Shown: positions 24,401 through 32,093 of the stretch, in pieces
How positions within the stretch are numbered: position 1 is the first letter of the stretch
How the letters are laid out: every line of letters begins with the position of its first letter
NCBI GenBank assembly: GCA_002790835.1
Contig: PFVX01000012.1
Span: 1-36,882, forward strand
Direction of reading: 5' to 3'
Source of the DNA: a bacterium CG_4_9_14_3_um_filter_65_15
Lineage (GTDB): Bacteria; Krumholzibacteriota; Krumholzibacteriia; LZORAL124-64-63
Length of the DNA: 36,882 nt
The notes under the pieces: model-generated
The model's input: only the letters and a program-made list of their open reading frames with translations
Database searches by the model: none
What the model was told of the DNA's origin: nothing
Translations under genes and position numbers: made by a program

Positions 24401-25065
24401 TGCCGCCCGAGTTGGCCGCGGAGACGTCGGCAGACCAGACGACCGGCGACCCTGGCTTGGCCCGGCAGAAACCCGTCACCTGGACTCCGCCGACGGCGCG
24501 GGAGCCCATGCGGATCATCACGCCCTCATCGGTGGTCAAGGGGTCCGATCTGCCCCGGGAAACGGGCACGGGATCCGCCGGTCCCGGCGGCATTCGCCAC
24601 GGTTTGCGCGTTCACGCCCTGCTGGAAGCGGCCGCGCGGCTGGGCGCCATGCCCGCGGGGGACGGCTCCGCCCGGCAGGAGGCGCTGGCGGTGTTCGCAG
24701 CTGCGGATCTGGCCTGGATCTTCCATCCGGGGGCAAGCGGCGAACAGAGGTGGAGCGAAGTGCCCGTCATCGCCCAACTCGCCGCCGCAGATGGCAGGGG
24801 AAGCGCAGAACGCATCACCGGCGTCATCGACCAGCTGATCCTGCGACCGGGGCGGGTGGATATCGTCGACTACAAGACCAATCGCTGCGCCGCGACGCCC
24901 GGGTTGCGGGACGCCCTGGTGGAACACTACCGGGCGCAGCTGGATCTCTACCGGCAGGCCCTGGCCCTGGTTCATCCGGACCGTGAGCTGGGCACCTGGC
25001 TATTGTTCACCGACCCGGATCTCGATCCCTCAGACCGGCTGGTGGAGGTTGGGGGGAGCGCATAA
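21460..25065 (+). CDS. addA: AddA-like ATP-dependent helicase/nuclease (UvrD/RecB family)
   Basis: The 1201-residue protein has all superfamily 1 helicase motifs in order. They are Walker A AGAGSGKT with K36, motif Ia ITFTRKAAVEIK, motif II VDEFQDT with D463 and E464, motif III GDVKQSIYGFRGA, motif IV LPTNFRSL, motif V TIHGAKGLEAPVV and motif VI YVAMTRARDRLYI. A C-terminal PD-(D/E)XK nuclease follows: ITGVIDQLIL, then IVDYKTN with D1137 and K1139, and a Gln/Tyr-rich helix (YRAQLDLYRQAL). Helicase plus C-terminal nuclease is shared by AddA and RecB; pairing with a second nuclease-bearing partner, and no recC or recD nearby, favours AddA. ATG 21460 follows AAGGAG by 8 nt. Confidence 0.93.
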   Translation: MAPERNDAGQAARLTQLQAAGPDYSVLLRAGAGSGKTHTLVDRFLRLCIQAPARMLAESEDPAAADVLYPGIAPRSILAITFTRKAAVEIKSRLLERARDLALAAAPDLRAKLEDLCGRPPSKGENQRATALYEQILEHPQGLKIGTIHHFCQLILGRFAVEAGLDPGYTVLEDTAELEDEALDEIERRLALDDGLAREARILGKNPGAIRKALGTIFPARMRLERWRVGLDAKGLDAKEETAEPAMQEDLRRRLFPQHPAGVVPGQADLLADLVRELEEFAGSGLDGVLEELGPEAARLTPTAREKVRKEAREAADVCAATLERLRSAAPGLAHDQAASEVPAAIRAASKPLLKADGAPRRFATGKNDPELKDRYQDLVMAAGREILDLLRAFDLRDLLLRNAALLKLGLPVLEVYEGLKQRDRVVDFQDLEELARNLMGDEARAISLLYRLDESITHIMVDEFQDTNFNQCEILDPLTREFLSGGSGQTAFPTVFYVGDVKQSIYGFRGAEPQIFGDLATEFGLLSGGDDSPEPGLTRVLTLPTNFRSLPAITTGTGELFSHPPLAEAIGGAGDEVRQRSYRQGDEGCLWILPPFAPDEDDDTSGDQLAAAAAAQLVRGLAGRAETRDKADPTRLRPLVWQDFLVLMRTRTQAGLYEDAFRRAGIPINPSGRGALATTREIQDLLALLRWLVWPEDDIALATVLRSPLFRLDQAGIQKVLARPGLLDERPDGSGYRTPRGLWESLRDADDDPVCGRAVRLLKNWRDRAGYEHCHDLVRRIYREGDVLERYRAALGEQAVYNLERIHDLTLGRELAAMPTVRGLIRLLERALRRGGQEVGLVPEAGDGGRVNFMTIHGAKGLEAPVVLYVDADKGPGREDVQVLLEADDACSPLLLVSTKQGRHRTDGRQDAVTLAVGAAADRRRTEDANLDYVAMTRARDRLYILGGDQSPQEKEHDSPLRRIRASADQAGCAHVQLGLPPELAAETSADQTTGDPGLARQKPVTWTPPTAREPMRIITPSSVVKGSDLPRETGTGSAGPGGIRHGLRVHALLEAAARLGAMPAGDGSARQEALAVFAAADLAWIFHPGASGEQRWSEVPVIAQLAAADGRGSAERITGVIDQLILRPGRVDIVDYKTNRCAATPGLRDALVEHYRAQLDLYRQALALVHPDRELGTWLLFTDPDLDPSDRLVEVGGSA

Positions 25066-25068
25066 ACA

Positions 25069-25103
25069 GGGACCGGGAACGCCCTCCCTGGTGTTCCCGG
25101 CCC
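25069..25103. terminator. Strong hairpin between convergent addA and PDZ gene
   Basis: GGG-A-CCGGGAAC (25069-25080) pairs with GTTCCCGG-CCC (25093-25103), giving eleven pairs with one bulged A and a 12-nt loop. It lies in the 90-bp gap between the stop codons of two convergent genes, where a bidirectional terminator would be expected. There is no run of T on either side, so it may rather stabilise mRNA 3' ends. Confidence 0.5.
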
Positions 25104-25154
25104 CTGCTGTCCACGGCCGACCCGAAGCTGGCCGCGCATCATCGCGGCGAGCGG

Positions 25155-26192
25155 CTACTTGCGCTCGCTGATTTCCTCGCGGAGCTTGTCCAACTCCTTG
25201 CGAAGCTTTTCCAGCTCCTTGTGCAGTTCCTGCATCTCTTCGGCTTCGATCTTGTCGCCGAGGATCTCGACCCGGGGAATCCCCTTCAGGCGTTTGATGA
25301 CCATGTCGCGATCGTCCGGGTCCGGCACGTCCCAGACGTGGGGGGCCGAGGCGATGTCATGGTCGCCCTGGAAATAGAAGCGGTTGCGCTGACCGTACTT
25401 GTCCTTGGGCATCTCGCCCAGTTTCGCGGTCAACTTTTTCTCATGACCCGAACGCACGACCTCGATCTCGATCTTGTCTCCGGGGTCGGTCTTGTGCAGG
25501 GCGCGCAGCAGGTCGCTCAGCGATTCGATGTCCTTGCCGTCCACCTTGGTGATGACGTCTCCGGCCTTCATCCCGGCCTCGTCCGCGGGGCCGCCATCCT
25601 CGACCTTGGTCACCAGGGCGCCTGCGCCGTCCTCGACGCCGAAGTATTCGCCGAGCTGGTCGCCGAGGTCATCCAGTTCGACCCCGAGATAGCCCTGGTC
25701 CCCGTCGGCCATGGCGATAAATTCCTTCAATTCCCGGGCGTCCGGAACCTTGGTGAACCATTTCTCGCCCTCAGGCATTTTGAAGTTGAAGCCGTAATCC
25801 CCCGCTTCCCTTTCTCCCAGCTCGAATTTGAGCTTCTTCTGCTTGCCCTCCCGCAGCACCAGGATTTTGACCTCGGTGCCCGGTTCGGTCGCCCCAACCG
25901 CCTTGGTCAAATCGGAGCGGTCGGAGATATCCTGGCCGTCGAATTCCAGAATGATGTCGCCGTCTTCCATGCCCCCCTTATCGGCGGGACTATCGGAAAT
26001 AACCTCGGTGACCAGAACACCCGTCAAGTCCCCCATCTGCAGGGCCTTGGCCATGCTGGGGCGGATATCCTGGAGCATGACGCCCAGGTATCCGGGGGAG
26101 TGGGCGGCCAGGGCGGGCAGGGAGCCTGCGGCGAGGCAAGCCAGAGCGATGCCTGCGAGTTGCAGGTTCTGGCGTGATTTCAACGCGCGCAT
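25155..26192 (-). CDS. Exported double-PDZ protein with C-terminal coiled coil, no protease domain
   Basis: The 345-residue protein starts with a signal peptide or membrane anchor (residues 1-30). The first PDZ domain lies at about 34-122, with the YLGVMLQDI carboxylate-binding loop and DKGGMEDGDIILEFDG. The second lies at about 167-258, with GYLGVELDDL and DEAGMKAGDVITKVDGKDI. The last 35 residues are a charged heptad-repeat coiled coil (LHKELEKLRKELDKL). There is no trypsin-like or tail-specific protease domain, unlike DegP or Ctp, so it probably acts as an envelope adaptor that oligomerises by its coiled coil. The ATG at 26192 follows AAGGA at 6 nt. The gene is divergent from the hemerythrin gene. 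Partner proteins are unknown. Confidence 0.82.
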   Translation of the reverse strand: MRALKSRQNLQLAGIALACLAAGSLPALAAHSPGYLGVMLQDIRPSMAKALQMGDLTGVLVTEVISDSPADKGGMEDGDIILEFDGQDISDRSDLTKAVGATEPGTEVKILVLREGKQKKLKFELGEREAGDYGFNFKMPEGEKWFTKVPDARELKEFIAMADGDQGYLGVELDDLGDQLGEYFGVEDGAGALVTKVEDGGPADEAGMKAGDVITKVDGKDIESLSDLLRALHKTDPGDKIEIEVVRSGHEKKLTAKLGEMPKDKYGQRNRFYFQGDHDIASAPHVWDVPDPDDRDMVIKRLKGIPRVEILGDKIEAEEMQELHKELEKLRKELDKLREEISERK

Positions 26193-26213
26193 TTCTGTTC
26201 CTTTCGCGGCAAA

Positions 26214-26231
26214 TCCGGGCGCAGGCCCGGA
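26214..26231. repeat. Hairpin in the 5' leader of the PDZ gene
   Basis: TCCGGGC (26214-26220) and GCCCGGA (26225-26231) form a perfect 7-bp stem over a 4-nt loop, about 20 bp upstream of the PDZ start codon. It could affect translation or mRNA stability; there is no evidence of a ligand. Confidence 0.35.
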
Positions 26232-26367
26232 AACCATGGAGGGGGATATGGTCGTGGCAGTACCAACGCAGGAAATCCGGCATTGTTCCATTTCAACTCA
26301 AAAATCTTCCCCGTCCGCCGACAATATCTTTGAGGAAACAACTCACGTTTTTGGAAATGGAGGGACC

Positions 26368-26793
26368 ATGGCGCAGATCCAGTGGTCATCGGAGTTCGAA
26401 ACGGGCATCATGTCCGTCGACGGCCAGCACCAGAACCTGTTGGGAATCGTGAACAAGTTCGCAGCGGCCGTCGAAATCGGGAAGGGTCGGCGGATCATGG
26501 GGGATATCCTGCGGGACCTGGTCGGCTACACCCAGGAGCACTTTCTCTACGAAGAATCCCTCATGAAAGAGGCCGAGTACTCCAACCTCACGTTGCACGT
26601 CGCCCAGCATCACCAGCTGCTGGAGAAGGTCCAGCGCTTCCAGTTCGATTTCAACCAGGGCAAACGGTTGACCAAAGACGTCCATTCATTCCTGCAATAC
26701 TGGTTGCTGAACCACATTCAGGTCGACGACATTGCCTTTGCCAACTGGCTTGCCGCAGGCGGTGTCGAGGACACCACGACGGTGGGCTCCTGA
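26368..26793 (+). CDS. Bacteriohemerythrin
   Basis: This 141-residue single-domain, four-helix protein carries a non-haem di-iron site that reversibly binds O2. The full set of seven ligands is visible: H21, H58 and E62 (HFLYE), H77 and H81 (HVAQH), H116 and D121 (HIQVDD). The N-terminus IQWSSEFETGIMSVDGQH is typical of the family. The start is ATG 26368, 5 nt after GGAGG. There is no signal peptide, so it is cytoplasmic. It probably serves in O2 storage, sensing or delivery, which fits an organism coping with variable oxygen. Two tandem inverted repeats follow the gene and may end its transcript. Confidence 0.95.
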   Translation: MAQIQWSSEFETGIMSVDGQHQNLLGIVNKFAAAVEIGKGRRIMGDILRDLVGYTQEHFLYEESLMKEAEYSNLTLHVAQHHQLLEKVQRFQFDFNQGKRLTKDVHSFLQYWLLNHIQVDDIAFANWLAAGGVEDTTTVGS

Positions 26794-26806
26794 AATCCCA
26801 CGACCG

Positions 26807-26843
26807 GCCCGGGAGACCAGGTACCATGCGGTGATTCCCGGGC
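26807..26843. repeat. Inverted repeat downstream of hemerythrin
   Basis: GCCCGGGA (26807-26814) pairs perfectly with TCCCGGGC (26836-26843) across a 21-nt loop. It is the first of two tandem stem-loops in the 175-bp gap after the hemerythrin gene. Without a T tract it is not a standard terminator. Confidence 0.4.
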
Positions 26844-26848
26844 TATCC

Positions 26849-26887
26849 GATCGGGCAACTCGCCTCTTGGTGATGGGTTGCCCGATC
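26849..26887. terminator. Terminator-like 11-bp hairpin before the phosphodiesterase operon
   Basis: GATCGGGCAAC (26849-26859) and GTTGCCCGATC (26877-26887) are perfect reverse complements separated by 17 nt. It is the stronger of two stem-loops after the hemerythrin gene and probably separates it from the operon that starts at 26969. No U run follows. Confidence 0.5.
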
Positions 26888-26968
26888 TCATGACTGGGGT
26901 TACTTTTGGAGGCGGATTGGTGCCGGGGCGGTGATGTCGTCGCGGTTTCTCATGCGAAAAAGTGACCC

Positions 26969-29077
26969 ATGGCCCTGCTTGTTCCTCCCGCCAGCCTCAC
27001 CGTCCTTGCCCCGGCCTACATCGGCCCCGGCGCCGGGTTCGCCCTTGGCGGCTCGTTCCTGTTCGCCCTGGCGGGGATAGGGTTGGCGGCGGTGGCTCTG
27101 CTGGCCTGGCCGGTGCGGGTGGTCGTGCGCATGATACGCGCCCGGCGGCGACCCGGCCGGGCCAAGGCACGCCGTGTCGTGACCCTCGGCCTCGACGGCC
27201 TGGATCCCATCCTGGCGCGCAAGTGGATGGACGCGGGGCAGATGCCCAACCTGGCCCGTCTGAAGGCCGAAGGCGGTTTCCGCCCCCTGGGCACCACCTG
27301 GCCCGCCATGTCCCCGGTGGGGTGGTCGACCTTCGCCACCGGGGTGGATCCTTCCGGCCACAACATTTTCGATTTCCTGAATCGGGACATGGTCACCCAC
27401 CTGCCGATCCTGTCGTCCACGCGTTTGAAGACCCACTCGACCCGGCGCCACCTGGGGCCCGTGCCCCTGCCGGGCGGCGATCACCCCTTCGAATTGTTGC
27501 GGCGCAGCAAACCCTTCTGGACCACCTGCGGCGAGCAGGGCGTGGCCAGTTCCGTGCTGCGCATTCCCATCACCTTTCCGCCGGATCGCTTCGCCGGCCG
27601 GCAGCTTTCGGCCATGTGCGTGCCCGATCTGCGCGGAACCCAGGGGACCTTCACCCATTTTTCGGCCCCGGGTGAAGATCCGGCCGGTCGCACCACCGGC
27701 GGAGACCGGCGCACCCTGGAAGCGGCGGGTCCGGATACCTGGCGGGGCGAGTTGCCGGGGCCCGACCGCAGCCACGGAAGCGGCGTTCAGACCGTTGCGG
27801 TCACGGTCAAGGTGGATGCCTCGGCCCGACGCGCCGAATTCGAACTGGACGGCAACCGGTTCACCCTCGGCGAGCACGAGTACTCCGAATGGATTCCCTT
27901 GTGTTTTTGTGAAGGCCGCCGCCGGGCGTACGGCATCTGCAAGGTGCGGGTCACGCGGTTCGAGGCGCCGTTCGCGTTCTACGTCTCGCCGGTGAACATC
28001 GATCCCCTGCATCCGGCCTTTCCCATCAGCCAGCCGGCCCACTTTTCCCTGGCTCTGGCAAGGCTGCACGGCCGTTTCGCCACCCTGGGTCTGGCGGAAG
28101 ACACCTGGGCTTTGAACGAACGGGTCATCGACGAGCAGGCTTTCCTGGATCAGGCCTGGGCCAACCACGCCGAAAGGGAACGGCAGCTCTTCCATGCCCT
28201 GGATCACCAGCCCGACGGCGTCATCTCGGTGGTCTTCGACGCCACCGACCGCATCCAGCACATGTTCTTCCGTTACCTGGAGCCCGATCACCCGGCCAAC
28301 GCGGGCAAGGATACCGAGCGCCACAAGGACGCCATCGCGCAGCTGTACACCCGGGCCGACGATCTGGTGGGGCGGGTGCTGGCCAAGCTCGGGCCTCGGG
28401 ACGTGCTGCTGGTGGTCTCCGACCACGGCTTCAAGTCGTTCCGGCGCGGGGTGAATCTCAACGCCTGGTTCCGGCGCAACGGCTATCTGTACCTGAAGAG
28501 CGATCCCGTATTCGGGCCGTTGCCGCAGATCCCGGTGGGCACCCGATACGAGGCCACCGACGTGGACTGGACCCGCACCCGCGCCTACACCAACGGCCTG
28601 GCGGGGTTCTACCTGAACATCGCGGGCCGGGAGCGGAACGGCTGTGTGCCGCCTGAAGAGGCGCTTGCCCTCAAGCGCGAGATCATCGATCAGTTGCGCG
28701 GCCTGCCCGACCCCGCGGGCGGCGGCGAGGCCGTCACCGAGTTGTGGGCCGGCGAGGACATCTACCCGGGGCCGTACCGGGAGAACGGGCCCGACGTCAT
28801 CGTGGGCTACAAACCGGGCTACCGCACCGATTGGGATGCGGCCGTCGGCGCCGTCACCGATTTGATCGTCAGCGACAACACCCGCAGCTGGAGCGGAGAC
28901 CACTGCATGGATCCGCGCCAGGTTCCGGGAGTCCTGTTCAGCAACCGGTCGTTCGCGGCGACCCGGCCGGACCTGCGCGACATCGCCCCCAGCGTGCTGG
29001 ACCTGCTGGGCTTGCCGGTGCCGCGGCACATGACCGGTCGCAGCATCTTCGCCCCCGAACCGGAGCAGGCACCATGA
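26969..29077 (+). CDS. Membrane-anchored alkaline-phosphatase-superfamily phosphodiesterase-like protein (first of three)
   Basis: The 702-residue protein resembles the predicted phosphohydrolase/phosphomutase group COG3379. An N-terminal AYIGPGAG motif (16-23) leads into a single transmembrane helix (about 25-48) and a basic stretch, after which the catalytic domain begins. The metal-site residues are D76 in LGLDGLDP, a probable nucleophile S115 in MSPVGWSTFATG, D-x3-H in TDRIQH, D485-H486 in VSDHGF and the last His in SGDHCMD. There is no sulfatase C-x-P-x-R, so it is not a formylglycine enzyme. A long insert (about 230-345) is shared with the next protein. The ribosome binding site is weak. 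The stop overlaps the next start in ATGA. The substrate is unknown; phospho- or phosphono-ester cleavage is likely. Confidence 0.82.
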   Translation: MALLVPPASLTVLAPAYIGPGAGFALGGSFLFALAGIGLAAVALLAWPVRVVVRMIRARRRPGRAKARRVVTLGLDGLDPILARKWMDAGQMPNLARLKAEGGFRPLGTTWPAMSPVGWSTFATGVDPSGHNIFDFLNRDMVTHLPILSSTRLKTHSTRRHLGPVPLPGGDHPFELLRRSKPFWTTCGEQGVASSVLRIPITFPPDRFAGRQLSAMCVPDLRGTQGTFTHFSAPGEDPAGRTTGGDRRTLEAAGPDTWRGELPGPDRSHGSGVQTVAVTVKVDASARRAEFELDGNRFTLGEHEYSEWIPLCFCEGRRRAYGICKVRVTRFEAPFAFYVSPVNIDPLHPAFPISQPAHFSLALARLHGRFATLGLAEDTWALNERVIDEQAFLDQAWANHAERERQLFHALDHQPDGVISVVFDATDRIQHMFFRYLEPDHPANAGKDTERHKDAIAQLYTRADDLVGRVLAKLGPRDVLLVVSDHGFKSFRRGVNLNAWFRRNGYLYLKSDPVFGPLPQIPVGTRYEATDVDWTRTRAYTNGLAGFYLNIAGRERNGCVPPEEALALKREIIDQLRGLPDPAGGGEAVTELWAGEDIYPGPYRENGPDVIVGYKPGYRTDWDAAVGAVTDLIVSDNTRSWSGDHCMDPRQVPGVLFSNRSFAATRPDLRDIAPSVLDLLGLPVPRHMTGRSIFAPEPEQAP

Positions 29078-31023
29078 GAAGGGCTTCACTGCTGCTGGCG
29101 CTGGTGATCGTGTTTGTGGCCGGGTCCGCCCTCGGCGCCGGGCCGCGGGTGTTGGTCCTGGGCTTCGACGGCATGGACCCCGTCCTGCTGGAGCAGTTCC
29201 GCAGCGAGGGCGCCATGCCCAACTTCGAGAAGTTCCTGGCCGCGGGGGGGCAGCTCGAACCTTTCGCCACCAGCACCCCTCCCCAGTCACCGGTGGCCTG
29301 GTCGAACTTCATCACCGGCATGGATCCCGGCGGCCACGGCATCTTCGATTTCATCCACCGCGACGCCAAGACCATGCTGCCGTTCTTCTCGGCCAGCGAG
29401 GCCAAGGGCGCCGCCCGGTTCTGGCGTTTCGGCTCCTGGAAGATCCCGCGCGGCGGCAGCGAGGTGAACAACCTGCGCCACGGCACCGCGTTCTGGGAGC
29501 TGCTGGCCGACCGCGGCATCGACGCGACGATCTTCAAGGTCCCCTCGAACTTCCCGCCGGTGGACTGCGAGGCCCGGAGTCTTTCGGGCATGGGCACGCC
29601 CGACATCACGGGCAACTACGGTATCTCCACCCTGATCACCGACGACCCCCCGGTGAACAGGGACCTGGGCGGCGGGCGCGTGGTCTCGGTCTACCTGGAC
29701 CGGGGCCGGTTCACCGCCGACCTGGAAGGCCCGCCCAACGCCTACCGCGAGGGCGATCCGGCCGCGCTGGTGACGGTCGAGGGCCGTGTGGATCGCGCGC
29801 GCAAGGCCATCTGGCTGGATGTGGGCGGACGGCCCGTGGTTCTGGACGAGGGGCAGTGGAGCGAATGGGTGCCGGTGTCTTTTCCCTTGGTGCCCCTGAT
29901 CAAGTCGGTGCCGGCGATCTGCCGCTTCTACCTCATGGAGACCGATCCGTTGCGGCTGTACGTCACGCCCATCCAGATCGACCCCGAGAACCCGGAAATG
30001 CCCATCAGCACGCCGCCCGACTACAGCCGGAAAATCGCGGAGCAGACCGGGCTCTACTACACCCAGGGGCTGCCCGACGACACCAGCGCTTTGGAGAACG
30101 GTTTCTTCAGCGACGCGGACTACGTCGGCCAGAGTGAAATGGTGTTGCAGGAACGCGTGCGACAGCTCGAGGCCGAGCTGGACCGTTTCGCCGCTCTGGA
30201 CCGGGGCTTCCTCTTCTTCTACTTCAATTCCCCCGACCAGACCTGCCACATGACCTGGCGTAACATGGATCCGTCCAGCCCGACCCACGCCGAATCCGAC
30301 CTGGACCAGACGGGACGCATCCGCCAGGTCTACGCCGAACTGGACGCCGCCCTGGGTATGGCCCTGGCGCGTGTGCCGGACGACACCGTGGTCATGGTCA
30401 TGAGCGACCACGGCTTCGGGCCCTGGAACCGCGCCTTCAACGTCAACACCTGGCTTTTCGAGAATGGCTACCTGGCTCTGCAGCCGGGCGCCGATCCCGC
30501 CAACGTGCAGATGCTTCTGGGCGTGGACTGGTCCCGCACACGGGCCTACGCCATCGGCATCAACGGGCTCTACCTGAACCTGGCGGGACGCGAGCGGGGA
30601 GGGATCGTGCAGCCGGGCGCCGAGCAGGAGGCCCTGCTGGCGGAGCTGAAATCCCGGCTGGAGCAGGTGACCGACCCGCTGGACGGCCGGCGTGCGATCA
30701 AGACCGCCGACCGGTCCGACCAGGTCTACCACGGCGACAGGCGGGACATCGGTCCCGACATCGTGGTAGGTTACTATCGCGGTTGGCGCGGCAGCAACGA
30801 ATCGGCCATGGGCGAGATTCCGCCCCAGGTCTTCACGGACAACATGCTGAAGTGGAGCGGCGACCACTGCATCGCCGCGTCCGAAGTTCCGGGGATCATC
30901 ATGGCCAACCGGCCCCTGCTGCGCGAGCAGCCGGCATTGGTGGACATGGCCCCCACCATCCTGAAGCTGTTCGGAATCGATCCTTTGCCCGATATGGTGG
31001 GCGGGAGCGTGTTCGAGAAATAA
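29074..31023 (+). CDS. Secreted alkaline-phosphatase-superfamily phosphodiesterase-like protein (second of three)
   Basis: This 649-residue protein has a signal peptide (residues 1-22). The superfamily site is complete: D32 in LGFDGMDP, S72 in QSPVAWSNFITG, D-x3-H in DQTCH, D445-H446 in MSDHGF and SGDHCIA. It is a close paralogue of the preceding protein. Both carry an inserted domain with WSEWVPVSF or YSEWIPLCF, an I-D-P-x-x-P-x-x-P-I-S segment, and W-S/T-R-T-R-A-Y with L-N-x-A-G-R-E-R. This suggests tandem duplication. It begins in the ATGA overlap. The transmembrane anchor of the first copy is replaced by a cleavable signal, so this copy should be periplasmic or surface-released. Confidence 0.83.
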   Translation: MRRASLLLALVIVFVAGSALGAGPRVLVLGFDGMDPVLLEQFRSEGAMPNFEKFLAAGGQLEPFATSTPPQSPVAWSNFITGMDPGGHGIFDFIHRDAKTMLPFFSASEAKGAARFWRFGSWKIPRGGSEVNNLRHGTAFWELLADRGIDATIFKVPSNFPPVDCEARSLSGMGTPDITGNYGISTLITDDPPVNRDLGGGRVVSVYLDRGRFTADLEGPPNAYREGDPAALVTVEGRVDRARKAIWLDVGGRPVVLDEGQWSEWVPVSFPLVPLIKSVPAICRFYLMETDPLRLYVTPIQIDPENPEMPISTPPDYSRKIAEQTGLYYTQGLPDDTSALENGFFSDADYVGQSEMVLQERVRQLEAELDRFAALDRGFLFFYFNSPDQTCHMTWRNMDPSSPTHAESDLDQTGRIRQVYAELDAALGMALARVPDDTVVMVMSDHGFGPWNRAFNVNTWLFENGYLALQPGADPANVQMLLGVDWSRTRAYAIGINGLYLNLAGRERGGIVQPGAEQEALLAELKSRLEQVTDPLDGRRAIKTADRSDQVYHGDRRDIGPDIVVGYYRGWRGSNESAMGEIPPQVFTDNMLKWSGDHCIAASEVPGIIMANRPLLREQPALVDMAPTILKLFGIDPLPDMVGGSVFEK

Positions 31024-31036
31024 GAGGAGGTGCCGC

Positions 31037-31237
31037 ATGTTCGGCGGCGGTGACAAGATCAAGCTGGACAAGGAACTCATGGCCAAGGTGCGCAAGTACA
31101 GCGAGCTGGCCGGCTATTCCACGGCCGAGGAGTTCGTGCACCACGTCCTGGAGAAGGAGCTGTCGAAGTTCGAGGAAGGCGGCGCCTCGGAAGAGGAGAT
31201 CCGCAAGCGGATGCAGGGACTGGGTTACATTTCCTAG
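31037..31237 (+). CDS. 66-residue ribbon-helix-helix-like protein with LGYI tail
   Basis: A strong GAGGAGG lies 6 nt before the ATG. Residues 7-47 resemble a ribbon-helix-helix unit: a short strand (KIKLDKEL), then helix-turn-helix segments rich in Lys and Glu (RKYSELAGYSTAEEFVHHVLEKEL). The last 15 residues (EEEIRKRMQGLGYIS) form a tail resembling the C-terminus of the third phosphodiesterase of this operon. It is fused operonically: 13 nt after the second enzyme, zero nt before the membrane protein. It could be a DNA-binding repressor of the operon, but lying between enzyme genes it may equally be a protein-protein connector. I know of no characterised member. Confidence 0.7.
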   Translation: MFGGGDKIKLDKELMAKVRKYSELAGYSTAEEFVHHVLEKELSKFEEGGASEEEIRKRMQGLGYIS

Positions 31238-32053
31238 ATGGCTACTCTGAACGGCATCGTTTCCGGACTGTTCGACGTGGTGTGCCGGCCCCTGGGCGGA
31301 CACCCCGCCTGGGCCATGGTGGTCCTGGCCGGGTTGACCGGGGTGTGGGCCCTGGCTCTGTTCAAGCTCGCCACGCCCCAGAAACGCCTGGCCCGCAGTC
31401 GCGACCTCCTGTTCGGCCACATCTTCGAGATGGGCATGTACCAGGATCACCTGCGCGTGCTGGCCAAGATCCAGAAGGATCTGGCGCTGGCCAACCTGCG
31501 CTACCTGGCGCTGTCGCTGCCCGCCCTGGTGGTGCTGATCGTGCCCATGGTGCTGACCTTGGCGCAACTGGAGGGACGCTTCGCCAAGCGTCCCCTGCAC
31601 TCCGGGGAGGCGACGGTGCTGACGGTGGGTTTTGCCGCCGCGCCCGATCCGGACAAAGTCCGCCTGGAGCTGCCGCCCGGCGTGATGGTGGAGGCGGGGC
31701 CGGTGTTCGATCGGCAAGGTGGCGCCATGGCCTGGCGCCTGCGGGTCAACGGCGTTGGAGAGTTGCCGGCGCGGGTGACGGTCGCCGGAAAGACCGCAGC
31801 CGACATCGTCCTGCACGCGGGAGAGGGCCTGCCGCTGACGAGCCGCAAGCTGGGAGCGACGTGGTGGGAGAAGTTGCTGTATCCGGGGTGGCGGACGCTC
31901 CCCGCGGACAGCCCCGTGTCATCGTGGGAGGCGACCTACCCCGACCGCCACGTGGCTTATCTGGGCATCGGGTTGAACTGGCTGGTGGCGTTCATGATCC
32001 TTTCTGTGGCCGCGGGGCTGGCCTGCAAGGACGCCCTGGGCGTGGAGATGTGA
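31238..32053 (+). CDS. Three-helix membrane protein of unknown function
   Basis: The 271-residue protein starts immediately after the stop of the small protein (TAG then ATG). It has transmembrane helices at about 25-44, 88-110 and 240-263. Between the first two lies a basic amphipathic stretch (TPQKRLARSRDLLFGHIFEM, 46-65, then DHLRVLAKIQKDL). The helix-coil-helix arrangement recalls YidC/Oxa1-type insertases of the DUF106 kind, without certainty. Residues 111-238 form a soluble, probably beta-rich domain with RPLHSGEATVLTV. Position in the operon suggests it presents or assembles the exported enzymes. The function is unknown. Confidence 0.65.
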   Translation: MATLNGIVSGLFDVVCRPLGGHPAWAMVVLAGLTGVWALALFKLATPQKRLARSRDLLFGHIFEMGMYQDHLRVLAKIQKDLALANLRYLALSLPALVVLIVPMVLTLAQLEGRFAKRPLHSGEATVLTVGFAAAPDPDKVRLELPPGVMVEAGPVFDRQGGAMAWRLRVNGVGELPARVTVAGKTAADIVLHAGEGLPLTSRKLGATWWEKLLYPGWRTLPADSPVSSWEATYPDRHVAYLGIGLNWLVAFMILSVAAGLACKDALGVEM

Positions 32054-32093
32054 ACCCAAGGTAGGATGCGAACCCATGGAAGGCGGAGTGGGC

